64,000 nt of DNA from Rhynchopus sp. YZ270_cl-10 (GCA_964035575.1 OZ037841.1:310001-374000); one strand, 5' to 3'; shown: positions 23,104-34,627, counted from the stretch's first letter. Numbers and translations are program-made. The notes: a model not told the origin generated them from the sequence alone.

Positions 23104-24751
23104 CAATGTGAAGTTGATAGTGCAAAACGCCTCTGGGACGCAGACACCGAAATAACACAACAACTTCAACGGAAACCGTTCGTACGATAACACTTGAAAA
23201 GAGAGTAGTCTATTGCTCAGGGGTTTGGAAACCCCGTTCTGCAAAGGATGTGACCCTTCTCAACAGTTTTTTTTACGGCTTACCCCCCCAACCTCCGTGG
23301 GAGAGAACAGCCCCAGAGAGAATGAAAAAACCAAGTATTGTGACACACAGTCTAACCAGCAGGGTTTTTGGTGATTTTCACCATCGTGTCTTCTCTGTTT
23401 TGCCCTTTAAGGAGCTCACGCAAACGTGATGACTCCAGGCTGGGACGAACCCATAAAAGGGGTCTTGCTGTGTACAATGACACTAAGACCTAGATATGCA
23501 TCACAACCAAACCTTTCACAAGAGAGAGGTTGCTACACACAGCACATCAAATTGAAGTTAACAGCAAAAAAAAAAGCCATTCCCTGCGATTTTTGGGTGA
23601 AAAATCGCACATTTTTTTTTTTTTCCATTTTTTTTTTTTTAAATTTTCCTGCGCTCCGCAAAAAAAAGGGTTCGTCGAATGACTTTTCTATACAGTTAGC
23701 GAACCACGGAGAGGGAGGGATGCGATCAACTGTGGTCGATACTTGGATGATCACTGTAAGGGACCGAATGTGGGGGAGGTGATTTCATGCGATTGGGAGG
23801 GGGAAAATTATTTTTTTTATGTTGTCATAGACAAGAAGTGGTCGGTAATACCACTTCGAGTCAATTTTTTTGTAACAGATTTTGAAAGCGCTTTTCGCTC
23901 ACATTTCCGCGAAATACATAAAATAGATCAGGAGGAGGGGGGGGAAAAGAAAAGTGAATGTGTCTTCGCATCGTCGAAAAAATAAAGGATATTTGGTAAA
24001 GAGTGTGAAGAACGGCAGGAAATTAAAGGGGAAAAAATCATGACAGATGCATTCAATAAATTGATAGCATAGGTATAGGGATCAAAAAATGCTCCCATCT
24101 TGTTGTCATGTATGTTTTGTTTCATATACTAACTATTCTACATAGAAGGTTTTGCAAAACGTGAAAAAAGGGAAAAGTAAATGTTTCATGCAACACAAAA
24201 ATTGAACCCTTCAGTAGATCGGTTTCTGACATTAACCCTGTTTCAGTTTTAAGAATCATACAGGTGGACATCTTTAGTGATTTCCCTTTATATGGTAGGG
24301 TGAATGTCGTGAAAGTGTGAACATTTGGTTACCTTCTACTTCAGTTTTTTTTTTTAGAGGGAACACATAAAATACAAGTTTTTGGTTGCTCCTGGCGACC
24401 CCATATTGCGTACTTAGTGCGTAGTTGGTGCGTACTTGGTTTTTTGGATTTCTGGGGTACCAGTTTCCCCCCTCCCTTTTTCCTTTCTCTAGAGGAAAAC
24501 AAGGAATCAAGAACCTAAGGATCTCAACTCTTTTTTGCGTATCTCATTTTTTTCTTTTTCGCAATCATCGGAGAAAAAAAGGTCTTTGTGCACTCAAAGT
24601 CGGGGAAACAAAAACGGTCAAAAGTTGTAAACTGCAGATGGTTGTTGTGGGTTGCAAGCAGCAAAGTATTTTTGTTTTAAAAGAAAGAAAACTTGAAAGA
24701 TAAACAATGCCTACCAAGGTGATAGGGGATGGGTGGGGGAAATAAGAGAGG

Positions 24752-24811
24752 GGATGGAGATGGAGATGGAGATGGAGATGGAGATGGAGATGGAGATGGA
24801 GATGGAGATGG
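24752..24811. repeat. Hexanucleotide microsatellite (GGAGAT)n
   Basis: About ten GGAGAT units in non-coding DNA. The apparent Asp-Gly, His-Leu and Ile-Ser repeat frames are artefacts of it. Confidence 0.95.
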
Positions 24812-25206
24812 GAAACTGATAAATTATAGTTTTGTTGCTCTTCGTCGGGCAAAGATCAACACCATGCACATAGATATAAAACGCAGCAATACTGACAAAA
24901 ATTATGTCCGTTTTTTTTTTTTTTGAAAAATTGGAATAGTGTAGTTGCCATTTGTGCAAGCTCCACTGTCCCTAAATAAAGTCACTCACGTAAAAAAATA
25001 CAAAAAAAAGCCCCCCCTTTTTATTATGTGACCGGCTATTTCGCGAAGGTGTTTCCACTGTTATACACGGTATTTTATGAGACATAAAAAAAAGTTTGGC
25101 TTGAAATACAACCGCCTTCTCGTGACAGTGTACCTCAAAAAAAAAAAAGGTTAAAAGATGACCCGAAGCCTCTCGTGCTTCGTCACCTTTGGAAGAAAAG
25201 AGAGAA

Positions 25207-25297
25207 TTGGTGCTTCGGGAGGGGTCGATATTGACAGGTCACCGACAGGTCGTGACACGTCGCTGACAGGTCGTTGACCGACTTCCGAAAGCACCAA
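25207..25297. repeat. Small fold-back element (first of two copies)
   Basis: Arms TTGGTGCTTCGGGAGGGGTC and its imperfect complement (GACCGACTTCCGAAAGCACC) enclose repeated GACAGGTCG motifs. A second copy at 32513-32583 shares GGGTCGATATTGACAGGTCG and TTCCGAAAGCACCA with a shorter interior. Confidence 0.75.
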
Positions 25298-25952
25298 GAA
25301 TGATTTTTTTTTTGAAAACTTGGTTGTATTAGTGTAGACGCCCGAGGATGAACTCCACTATACATATAAACGCTGTTAAGTAACCGCTTTTTTTTGTTGT
25401 CACACTCTCTCTTCTCCCCCCCTGCGTTTTGCAGTGTTTTCTTTCAGTTCACAAAAGGAAGCAAGGTTACACAAAAAAATATTCAAAAAAAAAAGGGGGG
25501 GTTATGCGTGCACCTTCCCACCCGTCTGGTTGTATTGCATATTCTGGTCTGCTCTAGATCATCAGAAACAACAAATACGCAAAACAAAAAAAAGCGGTTG
25601 TCGTGTGTTTTATTGTTCTTGATGATAAACAACACGACAAGACAATGCAATACAACCATCATGACCTTTCCTCCCTATTCCCCCCTCCCCCCAAAAAAAG
25701 AACAAAAAAATAAAAAGCTGAACTACTCAACCATGTAGCAGCTTTTTGTCAATTCCCCTCCAAACACCCCATTTTAACAAAGTAACCCACTGTAGGGTGT
25801 TCAATTAACTTTAGATTTATTTTCTTGCATTTATTTGTTTATCGTTTATGTTTTTTTGTTTTGTTTTGTTTTGGTTTGTTTATTTTATTTTTTTGGATTT
25901 GTTTTGTTTTTATCCCCTTCCCCTTCCCCTCCCCTCCCCCCATAATCCCTTT

Positions 25953-26624
25953 CTACACTTCATCATCGGATGGCTCGGTCGGATCTAGCTTCTTCTTTGC
26001 AGGGGTCTCCTTGCGTTTCATGACGAAGCACAGGACACAGAGAAGAGCGAGGACAGCCATCGACATGGTAGGGCCCTGCGGCAACGTGCCCACTCTGGGC
26101 AGAGGCGTCGTGGGTGGTGGGGTGGGGTGGCGCTGTGCGACGGTCTTGTTTGCAACCTCTGCTGGCGGTGCCTGCGTCTTCTCCGCATCTGCCGTCGTGT
26201 ACTGCACCTTAAACGGCATTTTGCACGACATATCCTCCACAGAACGCCTCGCCTCGATGTAGATCCCATCCGCCATCGCCTCGCTCACCGTCAAATTGAT
26301 AGCCAAATGGACCTGCTCCCCTTGATAGATGAAGGTGGAACCTGCAGAGGAGACCTGCGTTTTGTTCTCATTGGTGTAACACGTGAAGGTGACGTCCACT
26401 GGAGCAATGCAGCTGTGTGTCAAGGTAATGTTCGCATGACTGTAGTATCCACTCGGGCCAAGATGCAGCCACGACGTTCCATCCCCAGTGTTCAGTTGGA
26501 AAACAGAGGAGCGGACCCGTTGCTTCGCCAGCTTCGGAGGATGAGGTGACAAGTGCTCCTGTGCCAACACCGGCGTCCCAAACAATACCAAAAGCACAAC
26601 ACTCAAACGAGGAAAAGCGCTCAT
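25953..26624 (-). CDS. Type I membrane glycoprotein of unknown function
   Basis: Family not recognised. 223 residues in one exon. A cleavable signal peptide (residues 1-21, ending VLAQ) is followed by a beta-rich lumenal or extracellular domain. That domain has three cysteines (HSC, FTCY, MSCK) and NXS/T glycosylation sites at NIT, NKT and NLT. A Thr/Pro-rich stalk leads to a single membrane helix (MSMAVLALLCVLCFVM) and a short basic-then-acidic tail, KKKLDPTEPSDDEV. The ATG at 26624 gives the signal peptide directly; the in-frame extension to 26819 is low-complexity and probably untranslated. It sits 273 nt downstream of the 1227-residue gene. Confidence 0.8.
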   Translation of the reverse strand: MSAFPRLSVVLLVLFGTPVLAQEHLSPHPPKLAKQRVRSSVFQLNTGDGTSWLHLGPSGYYSHANITLTHSCIAPVDVTFTCYTNENKTQVSSAGSTFIYQGEQVHLAINLTVSEAMADGIYIEARRSVEDMSCKMPFKVQYTTADAEKTQAPPAEVANKTVAQRHPTPPPTTPLPRVGTLPQGPTMSMAVLALLCVLCFVMKRKETPAKKKLDPTEPSDDEV

Positions 26625-26897
26625 TTTTTTTGGGGTGGTAGGGAGGGGTGGGGTGGGGTGGGGATGGATGTGTGGTGGGGGGGTACGGGGTGCGGGGGGG
26701 AAAAACCTTTTTGAGGTTTTTTGTTGTGTTCTGTTGTGGCGGTGTGGTATTTTTTTTGAGGGGGAAATGGTACACAAAGAGCACATTTTTTGAATATTTT
26801 TTTTGGGCGTTTTGTCCACCCATATAACACAAAAAGGTCTAAGGATCAGTCTATTACACTGATTGGGGATTTTAAAAAAGCGCTCTTTTCTCTCCCT

Positions 26898-29800
26898 TCA
26901 ACTAGAAGACAACCCTGAGAGCTCCGAGCTGTCGGCTCCTTCTTCGAGAGGCGTGTCGTCGCTGTCTGGGCAGAGGCTGCCGGAGTCTGTTGAATCCCCC
27001 ATACGCTGCAGCTGTGTTGCTGTGGGGAGCTGCGCTGTGCCGCCGAAGAGGTGCACACGGCGCACAATGCCACGTGCCCATTGCACATCACTGTCGGAGC
27101 TATACTCATGAACCACACTACCACGTGGACCGCCATCCTCAACGAACGCATCCAACAGTGAACGGTACGATGCTGCTACTGAGCTGGACTCATGGCTCGA
27201 CTCCCCCTCCGTCTCGGAGAACACCGACGACACCGATGCAGGATGTGGTGCAGACACAACGCCGTACGGCCGCTTCATCATCTTCATGATATTCCGTTCA
27301 ACGCCTTCAAACGGGTCGAAGCAAGGCTCCCGCCAGTCCGCTTCCACCTCGGATGAGGGTTCGGGTTCAGAATACGAGACCTCTCCCTCAGTCAGGCCTT
27401 TCAATAGCGCTGCCTGCTCCATCCGCATTGCGTCGCATTGCAACTCTGCCTCGCATAAGTCTAGGTCGTACCAGCGGTGTGCTTTTCTATAGTCCACAGT
27501 GTTGACCGGCTGGAGGGAAGGGGGAGTGGAGACTGAAGCGGCATGGGGTTTGCTCTCAGGGGGCGCTGTTCTGTCTGACGGGGCGCTTCGGTTGCTTCCC
27601 TTCTCCCCACGCAACGCATCCACAGACAGATCGCCGCTTTCTTCTTCCCCTCTTGACAGAGAGGGGGAAGGTGTGTCGCTGTGAGTCTTTGTGTCCTTGC
27701 CGATATCTTCCCCCAAACGCTCTGAGGCAAGAGAGAAAGGGCTGGTTGGTGCATCACATAGGATAGGGCCCAGCATTGCCAAGGCGCTGTCTGCAGAGGA
27801 GGCGGAGGGGGTAGAAGGGGTGTTGTTGTTGTTGTAGTTCTGCAGCCACACCCGGTCCTCTGCAAGGCGTGCCTCGACAGTGGTGGTGAGCAGGGCAAGG
27901 ACTGCTGAGACTGCGGTGCTGCTTGGTGTGTTGTCTGCGTCGGGGTCTGTTTTTTGCTCAATATTTGAGTCCAAAGAATGCGATGAGTGTGAAGGGAGTG
28001 CTGTCAATACTACTGCAGGCTCCTCAGAAATCAGCAGAGGCGATGTTGCTTGCGAAAGAAGTGCTGTACGCGACGTCGTTTCGCACCACACCGGGCTTGT
28101 CTGAGCATCGGCTGTTCTCAGCGGTACTGGGGTTACCTCTACCTCCGTCTGCGTCCCCTCATCTAGCACCACACTGCTTGGTGAAAAGACCTCTGCCGGA
28201 CGCTCTGCAATCTCCGTGGAAGGAAAGAGTGCACCCTTTTCATATGGCACAACATCACCACCTCCATCATCCAAGAAATAAAAGTACTTTTCGACCTGGG
28301 TGTAGGCTCCCTCCTCACCTACAGAGCGGAAGATGCCATCACCACCACTATCACCACCACTACTCCCAGCACTACCACTTTCTCCCGTTTCTATTCCAGA
28401 GGACGCAGATTGTACTGGAGTTTTTTCATCTTGAAAGGTGACTCGGCGGTTGGGGTTGGTGGGGTTTGTATTCCGCCTTTGTGTAGTACTACCCTGAGTA
28501 AGAAGACTTCGAAAACGACGTCTTTTTCTGATTCGTTGTCTCGGAAGGTTATCGTCGTTTTCTGCCCCATCGCTGTGTTGGGGGTGTTGTGAACGGAGCA
28601 CCGCATATCTGCCACGTGGACCCAGAAACCCTTCGTCCTGTAGCAGACAGCATTCGTCGTAGCGCGGGAGGAATGTTTCTTCGTGGGGTTTGGTGATGTG
28701 CCCAGCGTCGATCATGCCGTCAAGCGTATTATCCAATGCGAGGACCGCTTCGTCTGTTAGTGCAGTGCAGACAGCAGGGTTGAGCACAGTACCCTCCTGC
28801 AGTGCTCTCAACGCCCGATTTGTGTAGTCCGGCTCTGCGATCAGCATTGCATTGCGGATGCTCCGCACACTCCGCAGCAACTTCTTCCTCTCCACACGCT
28901 CCCTCCGAACAGAACGGAAGCGAAGCGCATCCCCTTCCCCTTCCCCCTCCTCCGACGAAAAGGTCCCCTCCCTCCTCGAGCAAGAAGAAGAAGAAGGAGA
29001 AGAAGGAGAACGAGACGAGAAGGAAGAGGAGAAAGGGGAGGAAGAGGATCGTGATGAAGATCCTGAAGAGGGATGACTGCGGAAGCTGACGGAGGGTTTT
29101 GCGGAGATGGGGCTGCGGTGGGAGAGGCAGGAGAGGGAAGGGGAGGTAGGATCGTGGAGGGGGATGCCGCGTGCAGCGCATTGCGCCTCTATTGCGGTGA
29201 GGGTAGCTGCCATATGCGAAGCGGATTGCATCTGCAGAATACGGTCTGAAGTGTGGAACGACTCAGCCTCCTTCATTCGTTGGATCGCTCTGGATAGGAC
29301 CCCCCGCACTGCATCGTTCTGCACAGCATCACCATCCTCAGCCTCCAAATACGCATTCAACATATCAACCAATGCTTCGTTGCTTTGCCTGCAATTATCC
29401 GCCACCGCAGCCACCCCTGCGACCTTCGCTGCACCAACCTCTATTGCCTCGCGTCTTTCTCTCCTCCGTTTTTTTCTATCGTTTTCCTCTACAAATGAGT
29501 CCATAGACCTCACAGAGGAATCACTCAAAACAGACTCCTCAACCTGATGCGATACTGAAGTATACGACGATGCGCTTTCATAAGACCGCACAACAGAATG
29601 GCCTGCAACAGAGGGCTCCCGGTAGGGTTCGGTTACATATGACACCGTAGGAGATGCAGGCCAGGCTTCGGAGAGAATGCTGTTATGAGAGAGGACAGTG
29701 CTTTGTGGAGTACCGTGTCTATGTGAGGAACTGACCCGCGCATAAGAAGAGGCAACAACAGAGGACATTGCAGGAGATCGAGGGGGAGGAGGAGGGGCGA

Positions 29801-30581
29801 CGACCCGACCCCTCTTCCCCCCTTTTCGTTCCTTCGGGCGGCGTTGTAGTGCGAACCTTCCTCCTAAATTTCCTAATATCACCGCACCACGTACACACCA
29901 TATAACTGCTCCAAAAGACGGCCGCGAACCAGAAGAAACCGCAACCCTTCCAGGCCAGATATGCCCCCCCAAACTCGGTTTTTTAAACGAACCAACACAC
30001 CATCGAATAAACAGAAGCAACCTTCGTACTATTCTCGACAATTTTGTTGGCAGCTTTGCAGCCGTAGGGAGCTTCAATGCAAAGTCATTTAGGGTATGTT
30101 CTATGAGATTAGGTAGACGTACTGCGATTTGCCGTTTTTCAAGCCCCAAAGGTCCTCCAAAAATTTGATGAAGAATGGCAGTAGCAGGGGTAGTGTCGAG
30201 ATGACGTTCTACCCTAGACTTTGCGTGCACAGCGCCTGAGAGCTTTGAGGCACGAAAAGAATATTCTGCTCTCTTATAAATATGATCGTCGTTCCGTTGT
30301 GTTCTATGGTCTCTGCGGTGGGGTCTTTTCGGCTGCGGAGGTGTTGTAGGTAACCTCTGTGGCGAAGAGTGCATCACCCGGTTGAGTCCCTCCAATACCG
30401 TGGTTAAAGATGCTACCTCTTCTGTAGCGTTGCGTAAGGCGTGTGTGTTTGTCTCCAGGCTGTCTTTGTCTTTGCTATTGTGTGTTGCGTCTACAGCGGC
30501 AAGAACGGTGCGGGAAACAGAGTTTAGCGCATCGGATGCATTATGAAAGACGGAGGTTGCGGAAGGAGTGGAAAGTTGCAT
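26898..30581 (-). CDS. Large, mostly disordered Ser/Thr-rich protein of unknown function
   Basis: Family not recognised. 1227 residues from the ATG at 30581, chosen for its AACAAAATG context; the in-frame sequence upstream to 30809 runs through a family B repeat and is not credible protein. A helical N-terminus of about 70 residues (SDALNSVSRTVLAAVDATH...) is followed by a basic segment. Residues about 160-270 are hydrophobic and more ordered. Then comes a long Ser/Thr/Glu/Asp-rich region with an EGEGEGD acidic patch and many SS or SP pairs. A conserved-looking patch near the C-terminus reads AHRWYDLDLCEAELQCDAMR. I found no stop or GT-AG intron forcing a multi-exon model, but an intron inside 29880-30280 cannot be excluded. 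Confidence 0.75.
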   Translation of the reverse strand: MQLSTPSATSVFHNASDALNSVSRTVLAAVDATHNSKDKDSLETNTHALRNATEEVASLTTVLEGLNRVMHSSPQRLPTTPPQPKRPHRRDHRTQRNDDHIYKRAEYSFRASKLSGAVHAKSRVERHLDTTPATAILHQIFGGPLGLEKRQIAVRLPNLIEHTLNDFALKLPTAAKLPTKLSRIVRRLLLFIRWCVGSFKKPSLGGHIWPGRVAVSSGSRPSFGAVIWCVRGAVILGNLGGRFALQRRPKERKGGKRGRVVAPPPPPRSPAMSSVVASSYARVSSSHRHGTPQSTVLSHNSILSEAWPASPTVSYVTEPYREPSVAGHSVVRSYESASSYTSVSHQVEESVLSDSSVRSMDSFVEENDRKKRRRERREAIEVGAAKVAGVAAVADNCRQSNEALVDMLNAYLEAEDGDAVQNDAVRGVLSRAIQRMKEAESFHTSDRILQMQSASHMAATLTAIEAQCAARGIPLHDPTSPSLSCLSHRSPISAKPSVSFRSHPSSGSSSRSSSSPFSSSFSSRSPSSPSSSSCSRREGTFSSEEGEGEGDALRFRSVRRERVERKKLLRSVRSIRNAMLIAEPDYTNRALRALQEGTVLNPAVCTALTDEAVLALDNTLDGMIDAGHITKPHEETFLPRYDECCLLQDEGFLGPRGRYAVLRSQHPQHSDGAENDDNLPRQRIRKRRRFRSLLTQGSTTQRRNTNPTNPNRRVTFQDEKTPVQSASSGIETGESGSAGSSGGDSGGDGIFRSVGEEGAYTQVEKYFYFLDDGGGDVVPYEKGALFPSTEIAERPAEVFSPSSVVLDEGTQTEVEVTPVPLRTADAQTSPVWCETTSRTALLSQATSPLLISEEPAVVLTALPSHSSHSLDSNIEQKTDPDADNTPSSTAVSAVLALLTTTVEARLAEDRVWLQNYNNNNTPSTPSASSADSALAMLGPILCDAPTSPFSLASERLGEDIGKDTKTHSDTPSPSLSRGEEESGDLSVDALRGEKGSNRSAPSDRTAPPESKPHAASVSTPPSLQPVNTVDYRKAHRWYDLDLCEAELQCDAMRMEQAALLKGLTEGEVSYSEPEPSSEVEADWREPCFDPFEGVERNIMKMMKRPYGVVSAPHPASVSSVFSETEGESSHESSSVAASYRSLLDAFVEDGGPRGSVVHEYSSDSDVQWARGIVRRVHLFGGTAQLPTATQLQRMGDSTDSGSLCPDSDDTPLEEGADSSELSGLSSS

Positions 30582-32594
30582 TTTGTTTTGATATCGAATA
30601 AGAAAGGTAGAAAGGTGGAGGGGTGTGTAGTGTAGTGGAAGCCTTGTGAGGTGTTTGTTGTGTGAAAAGAGAGGATGTGTTGCAGAGAGAAATGGATTGG
30701 AAAGTGCAAAAATAGGTGGGTGCGAATTCCTTTCATGACAAAAAAAAAAAAGTTGGCTTGAAATACAAAGCCATCTCGTGACAGTGTACCCGGTCATACC
30801 AAGGTACACTATGGACTGAAAGAAAATCTTTCCAGGTTGCTTCGCTGTGGTTTGTGTTGTCTGGTGTTGGCTTTGCCCCCCGGTGATCCCATTCCATAGG
30901 TCGACGGCGACGCCCCTATTGCAGCTGTGAACACAGCGGGTGGGGATGTGGATGTGGATGCGGGCAGTAATCCTTTATAAAAATGGGGGTGTTGCGATTC
31001 TTTTTTTTTTTTGTTGCACTCATTCAGGGTTCAAGTGTGTCCTGTAATACTGGGCCTGGGTCTTGGGAGGGGAGTTTTGAACAAAAAAAATGTCGTTTTT
31101 CGCTCTCTTATTTCATGGATAGACAAAGATCTTTACACCGCAGTCTCAGACATTCTTCTTTTTTTTTTACATCTTGAAAAAAAAGAAAACGTCGTGAAAA
31201 AAATGGGATTCCTTGAAAAATTTTTTTTGCGGAAATCACATCTCATTTTGATATTTATAAAGCAATAGAAGAAAGGGGAAAAAAAAACGGGAACGCAAAA
31301 AAAATAAAATGCAATGGATAATGGGGTTTGAAATGATTCTAAGACAGGCTTAGTCATCTTTCAGAGAGGTGGAAAAAATAAATAAATTCAATGAGTCGTT
31401 GAGACTCAGGGCAGTGGAAGGTATCGGGAGAGGGGGAAAAATGCTGCTGAAAATATACAGGCGCCGATTACCTATGGGGGAAGATGAAGGAGAGGGGGAA
31501 CAGTCAGGTCAAATAAAAAAGGCGAGATAAATCAATGATGTTGAGTCACCTTCGGGCAAATAGTACAATGTCTTCGAAAGACGTATGAGAATTTTTTTGG
31601 GGGGGGAAAACAAAAAAAGTACGCAATAAAAAGAGGAAAAAAAATGAATGAACGAACCAGGAGTTACATTCACATTTACGGAAGAAAAGGGGGGAGAGAA
31701 AGAAAATATAATCAACAAAAAAAAAGGGGGGGGGGGAAGAAATCCCGGGATGCAGTAAAAAGCCCTCAAAAAGGGGGTGTACTGCATTCAATGAGAAATG
31801 GTGGTAAATAAAAATGGAAACTGTTCCAACAACGATAACATAAAAAAATCTAGGTATGATTAGATTTTTTGTCAGGTTTGCTTTTATTTACTTTGCACCA
31901 AAAAAAAAAAGGAACTAGGGAATGGGAGGGGGGAAAAAGCAAACAGAAGAAGAAAAAGAAAAACAAAAACAAAAACATAGTAATACTTTATCCAAGATCA
32001 ATGCACCATGTACTGGGACATTATATGGGATGATTCGTAAAAAGGGGGTACCCCCTATGACGAATCATACCGTATCTATTTTCTTTTGCAAACGGGAAAA
32101 TCAAGGTTACAATTAACAATGTCAATAAAAGTCACTAGTTTTTGTTGGGTTTATATTTCACAAAAATCCCTCACTTTTTGGAGGTGTTCTCATCAAAGGA
32201 ATCAATCAGAAAAAAAAATTTAACCTGATACTGAAAGGGAATGTAAACAAGGAGAAAAATTGAAAAAAAAAAAAAATGACTGGGCGGGCCACAGAAAAAG
32301 ATTTTTGAAAAAAATGTTGTTGGTGAGGTCGGGGGAAGATCGACCTCTATCCTAAAAAAAGAACGAAAGTTGAAATACAAAGCCCTCTCGTGAACAGTGT
32401 ACCCATATAAAAAAAAATCACAATGAAATTACCACATACAACACACACACCCATATGGCTTGAAGAACTACATGAGTTAGGTATTGTATTGTGGACCTTT
32501 CTTCTAAGATGGTATTGGTGATCCGGGAGGGGGTCGATATTGACAGGTCGCTTGACCAAAAGACATTCCGAAAGCACCAGTTATGGATTTAAAG

Positions 32595-33191
32595 TTTTAT
32601 CCCCGCTTGAGACCATGAATTTCACGCCCCTTCACAAAATCGTGAAGGAGGTGCGTGAATTTATTTTCCGGTATTTCACGCTCAAAAAATAAATTCACGC
32701 TCAGAAAAATAAATTCACGCTCAGAAAATAGTAGAACTGAACTCTCGAAAATTTTTTTGGAGGCCTTTGGAGGCCCAATTTTGCAATTAAAGCCAGAAAA
32801 GAGGCATTTTGAGCCATTCTGGGGGTCTCAAACGCATTTTTGAGTTAATTTTCTGTATCACACAAACCACGGATTTACACGTTTTTTTTTCCAAATTTTC
32901 ATCAAAAAATCCCAAATGAGACCTCAAAAACGTGCGAGGGCACCTGTGGAGAGTGAGTCCGACACGAACACAAGTGACTCATCGTCATCGTCTTCCTCAT
33001 CTTCCTCAGAAGTACAGCCGCGTAAGCGCCACAAACCCGCTGCACCAGTTCTGGCTCAAGGCGCTGTCCAGCGCTAAGAGTTCCACATCAAAAAACTGAA
33101 TCAAAAATCATCATAAAAAGAACCACCCCACCCTCTTCTCTTTGTACGTGAAAACGGGTTGTGAAATTCATGGTCTCATTTGGAGATAAAA
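32595..33191. mobile_element. Inverted-repeat element, about 597 bp, with a small open frame
   Basis: Ends carry TGAGACCATGAATTTCAC (32608-32625) and its perfect complement (33161-33178). Outside these, the TTTTATC and GATAAAA flanks also match in inverted form. The left interior has three copies of AAATAAATTCACGCTCA-like sequence. A 53-codon plus-strand frame lies inside. No target duplication could be fixed, so the superfamily is open. Confidence 0.7.
32916..33077 (+). CDS. Possible 53-residue basic/serine-rich peptide inside the element
   Basis: ATG to TAA frame starting MRPQKRARAP, then an acidic-serine stretch with ten consecutive serines and a second basic cluster, RKRHK. Both basic clusters look like nuclear localisation signals. 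GC content and codon use are far above the surrounding AT-rich DNA. It may be the first exon or a truncated relic of a DNA-binding element protein. Chance cannot be excluded. Confidence 0.35.
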   Translation: MRPQKRARAPVESESDTNTSDSSSSSSSSSSEVQPRKRHKPAAPVLAQGAVQR

Positions 33192-33203
33192 TAATATATT
33201 TTC

Positions 33204-33343
33204 GTGAATTTATACCAGTATTTCACTTACAGGTGGAAACAGCCCTCGGGGAAGCATTTTTCCCCTCGGGCTTCGCCCTCGGGAAAAAATGCTTCCCTCG
33301 GGCTGTTTCCACCTGTGCGTGAAATACTGGAAAATAAATTCAC
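33204..33343. repeat. 140-bp near-perfect palindrome
   Basis: Arms pair from GTGAATTTAT...CCAGTATTTCAC through AGGTGGAAACAGCCC and GGAAGCATTTTT, with the centre near 33273 (CTCGGGCTTCGCCCTCGGG). GTGAAATACTGG and ATAAATTCAC motifs are also found in the 32595-33191 element just upstream, so the two are probably related. It could extrude as a cruciform. Confidence 0.85.
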
Positions 33344-34627
33344 GATAATAATATATATTCCATTTAAAAGAAACTTCTCTCTCTCTCTTTCTCTCCCATC
33401 TGGGACCTGGGGCCCGCAAGTAAGAACAAAGAAAGCAAAGTTTGCACTAATATTTTTTTTTGAACGTCTTCAACCTCGACAATGAGGCAACGTCCATTAA
33501 TCTGTACGAAAAAAGAGCAGATTTTTTTTTTGTAATGTTTGGAATGGGGGGATAACATTAATTTTTTTTGTCATAATTCTGTCACACAAAATCCCTTTTT
33601 TTTATCCCTTTTTCTTGACGGTAGTTGTCACGCAAAAAAAAAAAATAATAATGTCAGGACTTCTTTTTGAAAATAAGTTAGAAGAGCGGTGAATGGCACA
33701 TGGTGTGCGCAATGTATGCCCACTTTCTCTCTTTTATTCCCTTTTTCCCAAAGATTAGTTTTGACATTACCCTTTTTTTTTTGCAATAACAGGGGCGTAA
33801 AGAAAAAAGAACAAAACATCGGAATTTTAGTTTTTTTTTTTTTTTCGTGACAGGCAAAGGGTTTTGTACGGTAAAAGTTGTGGAACATTTTTTTAACAAA
33901 AAACAAAGGTAGTGCAAAGGCCTCTAGGACTCAGGCACTGATACTCCGTGGGTTATCGAACCCCCACGGAGAGTTGGAAAAAAAAAGGGGGGGGCGGGGT
34001 GGGGGAATAGTGGATAGGTTTTACGCAGAGATTCTGAGAGGTGATGCTATACCCGCCTCTCTTGCGTATCGCCTAAGACGTTTTAGTTTTTATTTTTTTT
34101 TTGATAAATTGTTGGAGTAGTGTAGTTGCCTCGGTTGTGTTGCCACAGTTGTGCAATCACCACTGTCTGTTTTTTTAGTGTAGCTGTCAGACAGTCTTCA
34201 CCATTGGAATTGTATGGAAAAAATCAACAAAATACGAATTGTTTGAGTGGTACTAAGCCTCGTTGTGCGTAGTCACCAAAAAAAACGGAAAAGTAAAAGC
34301 AAATGTAAGGGGCAATGGGAATGGGAAGTCTTTTGAAATTTTTCGTTTTTTTTGAAAATTGAAAAATTGATGACGTGTAGACACCTCGCTTTTTTCTCGT
34401 GTGAACTCCATGCATCATATTCTTTTTTGCAAGACTCTAAGATCTGTTTTCTGTCAGGTGTGTTTTTTTTTCTCTCCTTTTTTTGGTAGCTCAAAAAAAA
34501 AAAATAAAACAAAAAAGGTAGATGTGACCATAAAGCGGTCACCCTGCAATGAAACACTTATCACAAATCACGCAAACAATAAGCTACTCAATTATTTTCC
34601 ATTTTTTTTTTTTTTCCCTCTTCAAAA

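Larger units (their letters stand above)
21870..25952. other. Gene-free stretch rich in hairpins and simple repeats
   Basis: No gene is supported. It contains family F at 22346-22404 and 22434-22462, family E (half) at 23112-23148, family G at 24937-24971, family B at 25096-25133, family C at 25153-25189, and family A at 25312-25361. It also holds a fold-back sequence at 22926-23103, a hexanucleotide array at 24752-24811, a small fold-back at 25207-25297, a G run at 22216-22236 and a 40-nt A run at 21870-21901. Confidence 0.6.
30582..34627. other. Gene-free stretch with inverted-repeat elements
   Basis: No gene is seen. It contains family B at 30752-30814 and 32369-32403, family C at 31328-31360 and 34243-34277, family E at 33909-33972 and family G at 34105-34168. 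There is a related short repeat at 34177-34206, a palindrome at 32029-32070 (ATGATTCGT arms), and the elements described separately at 32513-32583, 32595-33191 and 33204-33343. Confidence 0.6.

Noticed and set aside
30582-30809. N-terminal extension of the 1227-residue protein
   Set aside because: It would run through a family B repeat and an A run; the AACAAAATG start downstream is better.
33909-33972. tRNA gene suggested by the GTTATCGAACCCC arm
   Set aside because: Only the T-arm-like part exists. No acceptor stem, D-arm or anticodon arm can be folded around it on either strand.
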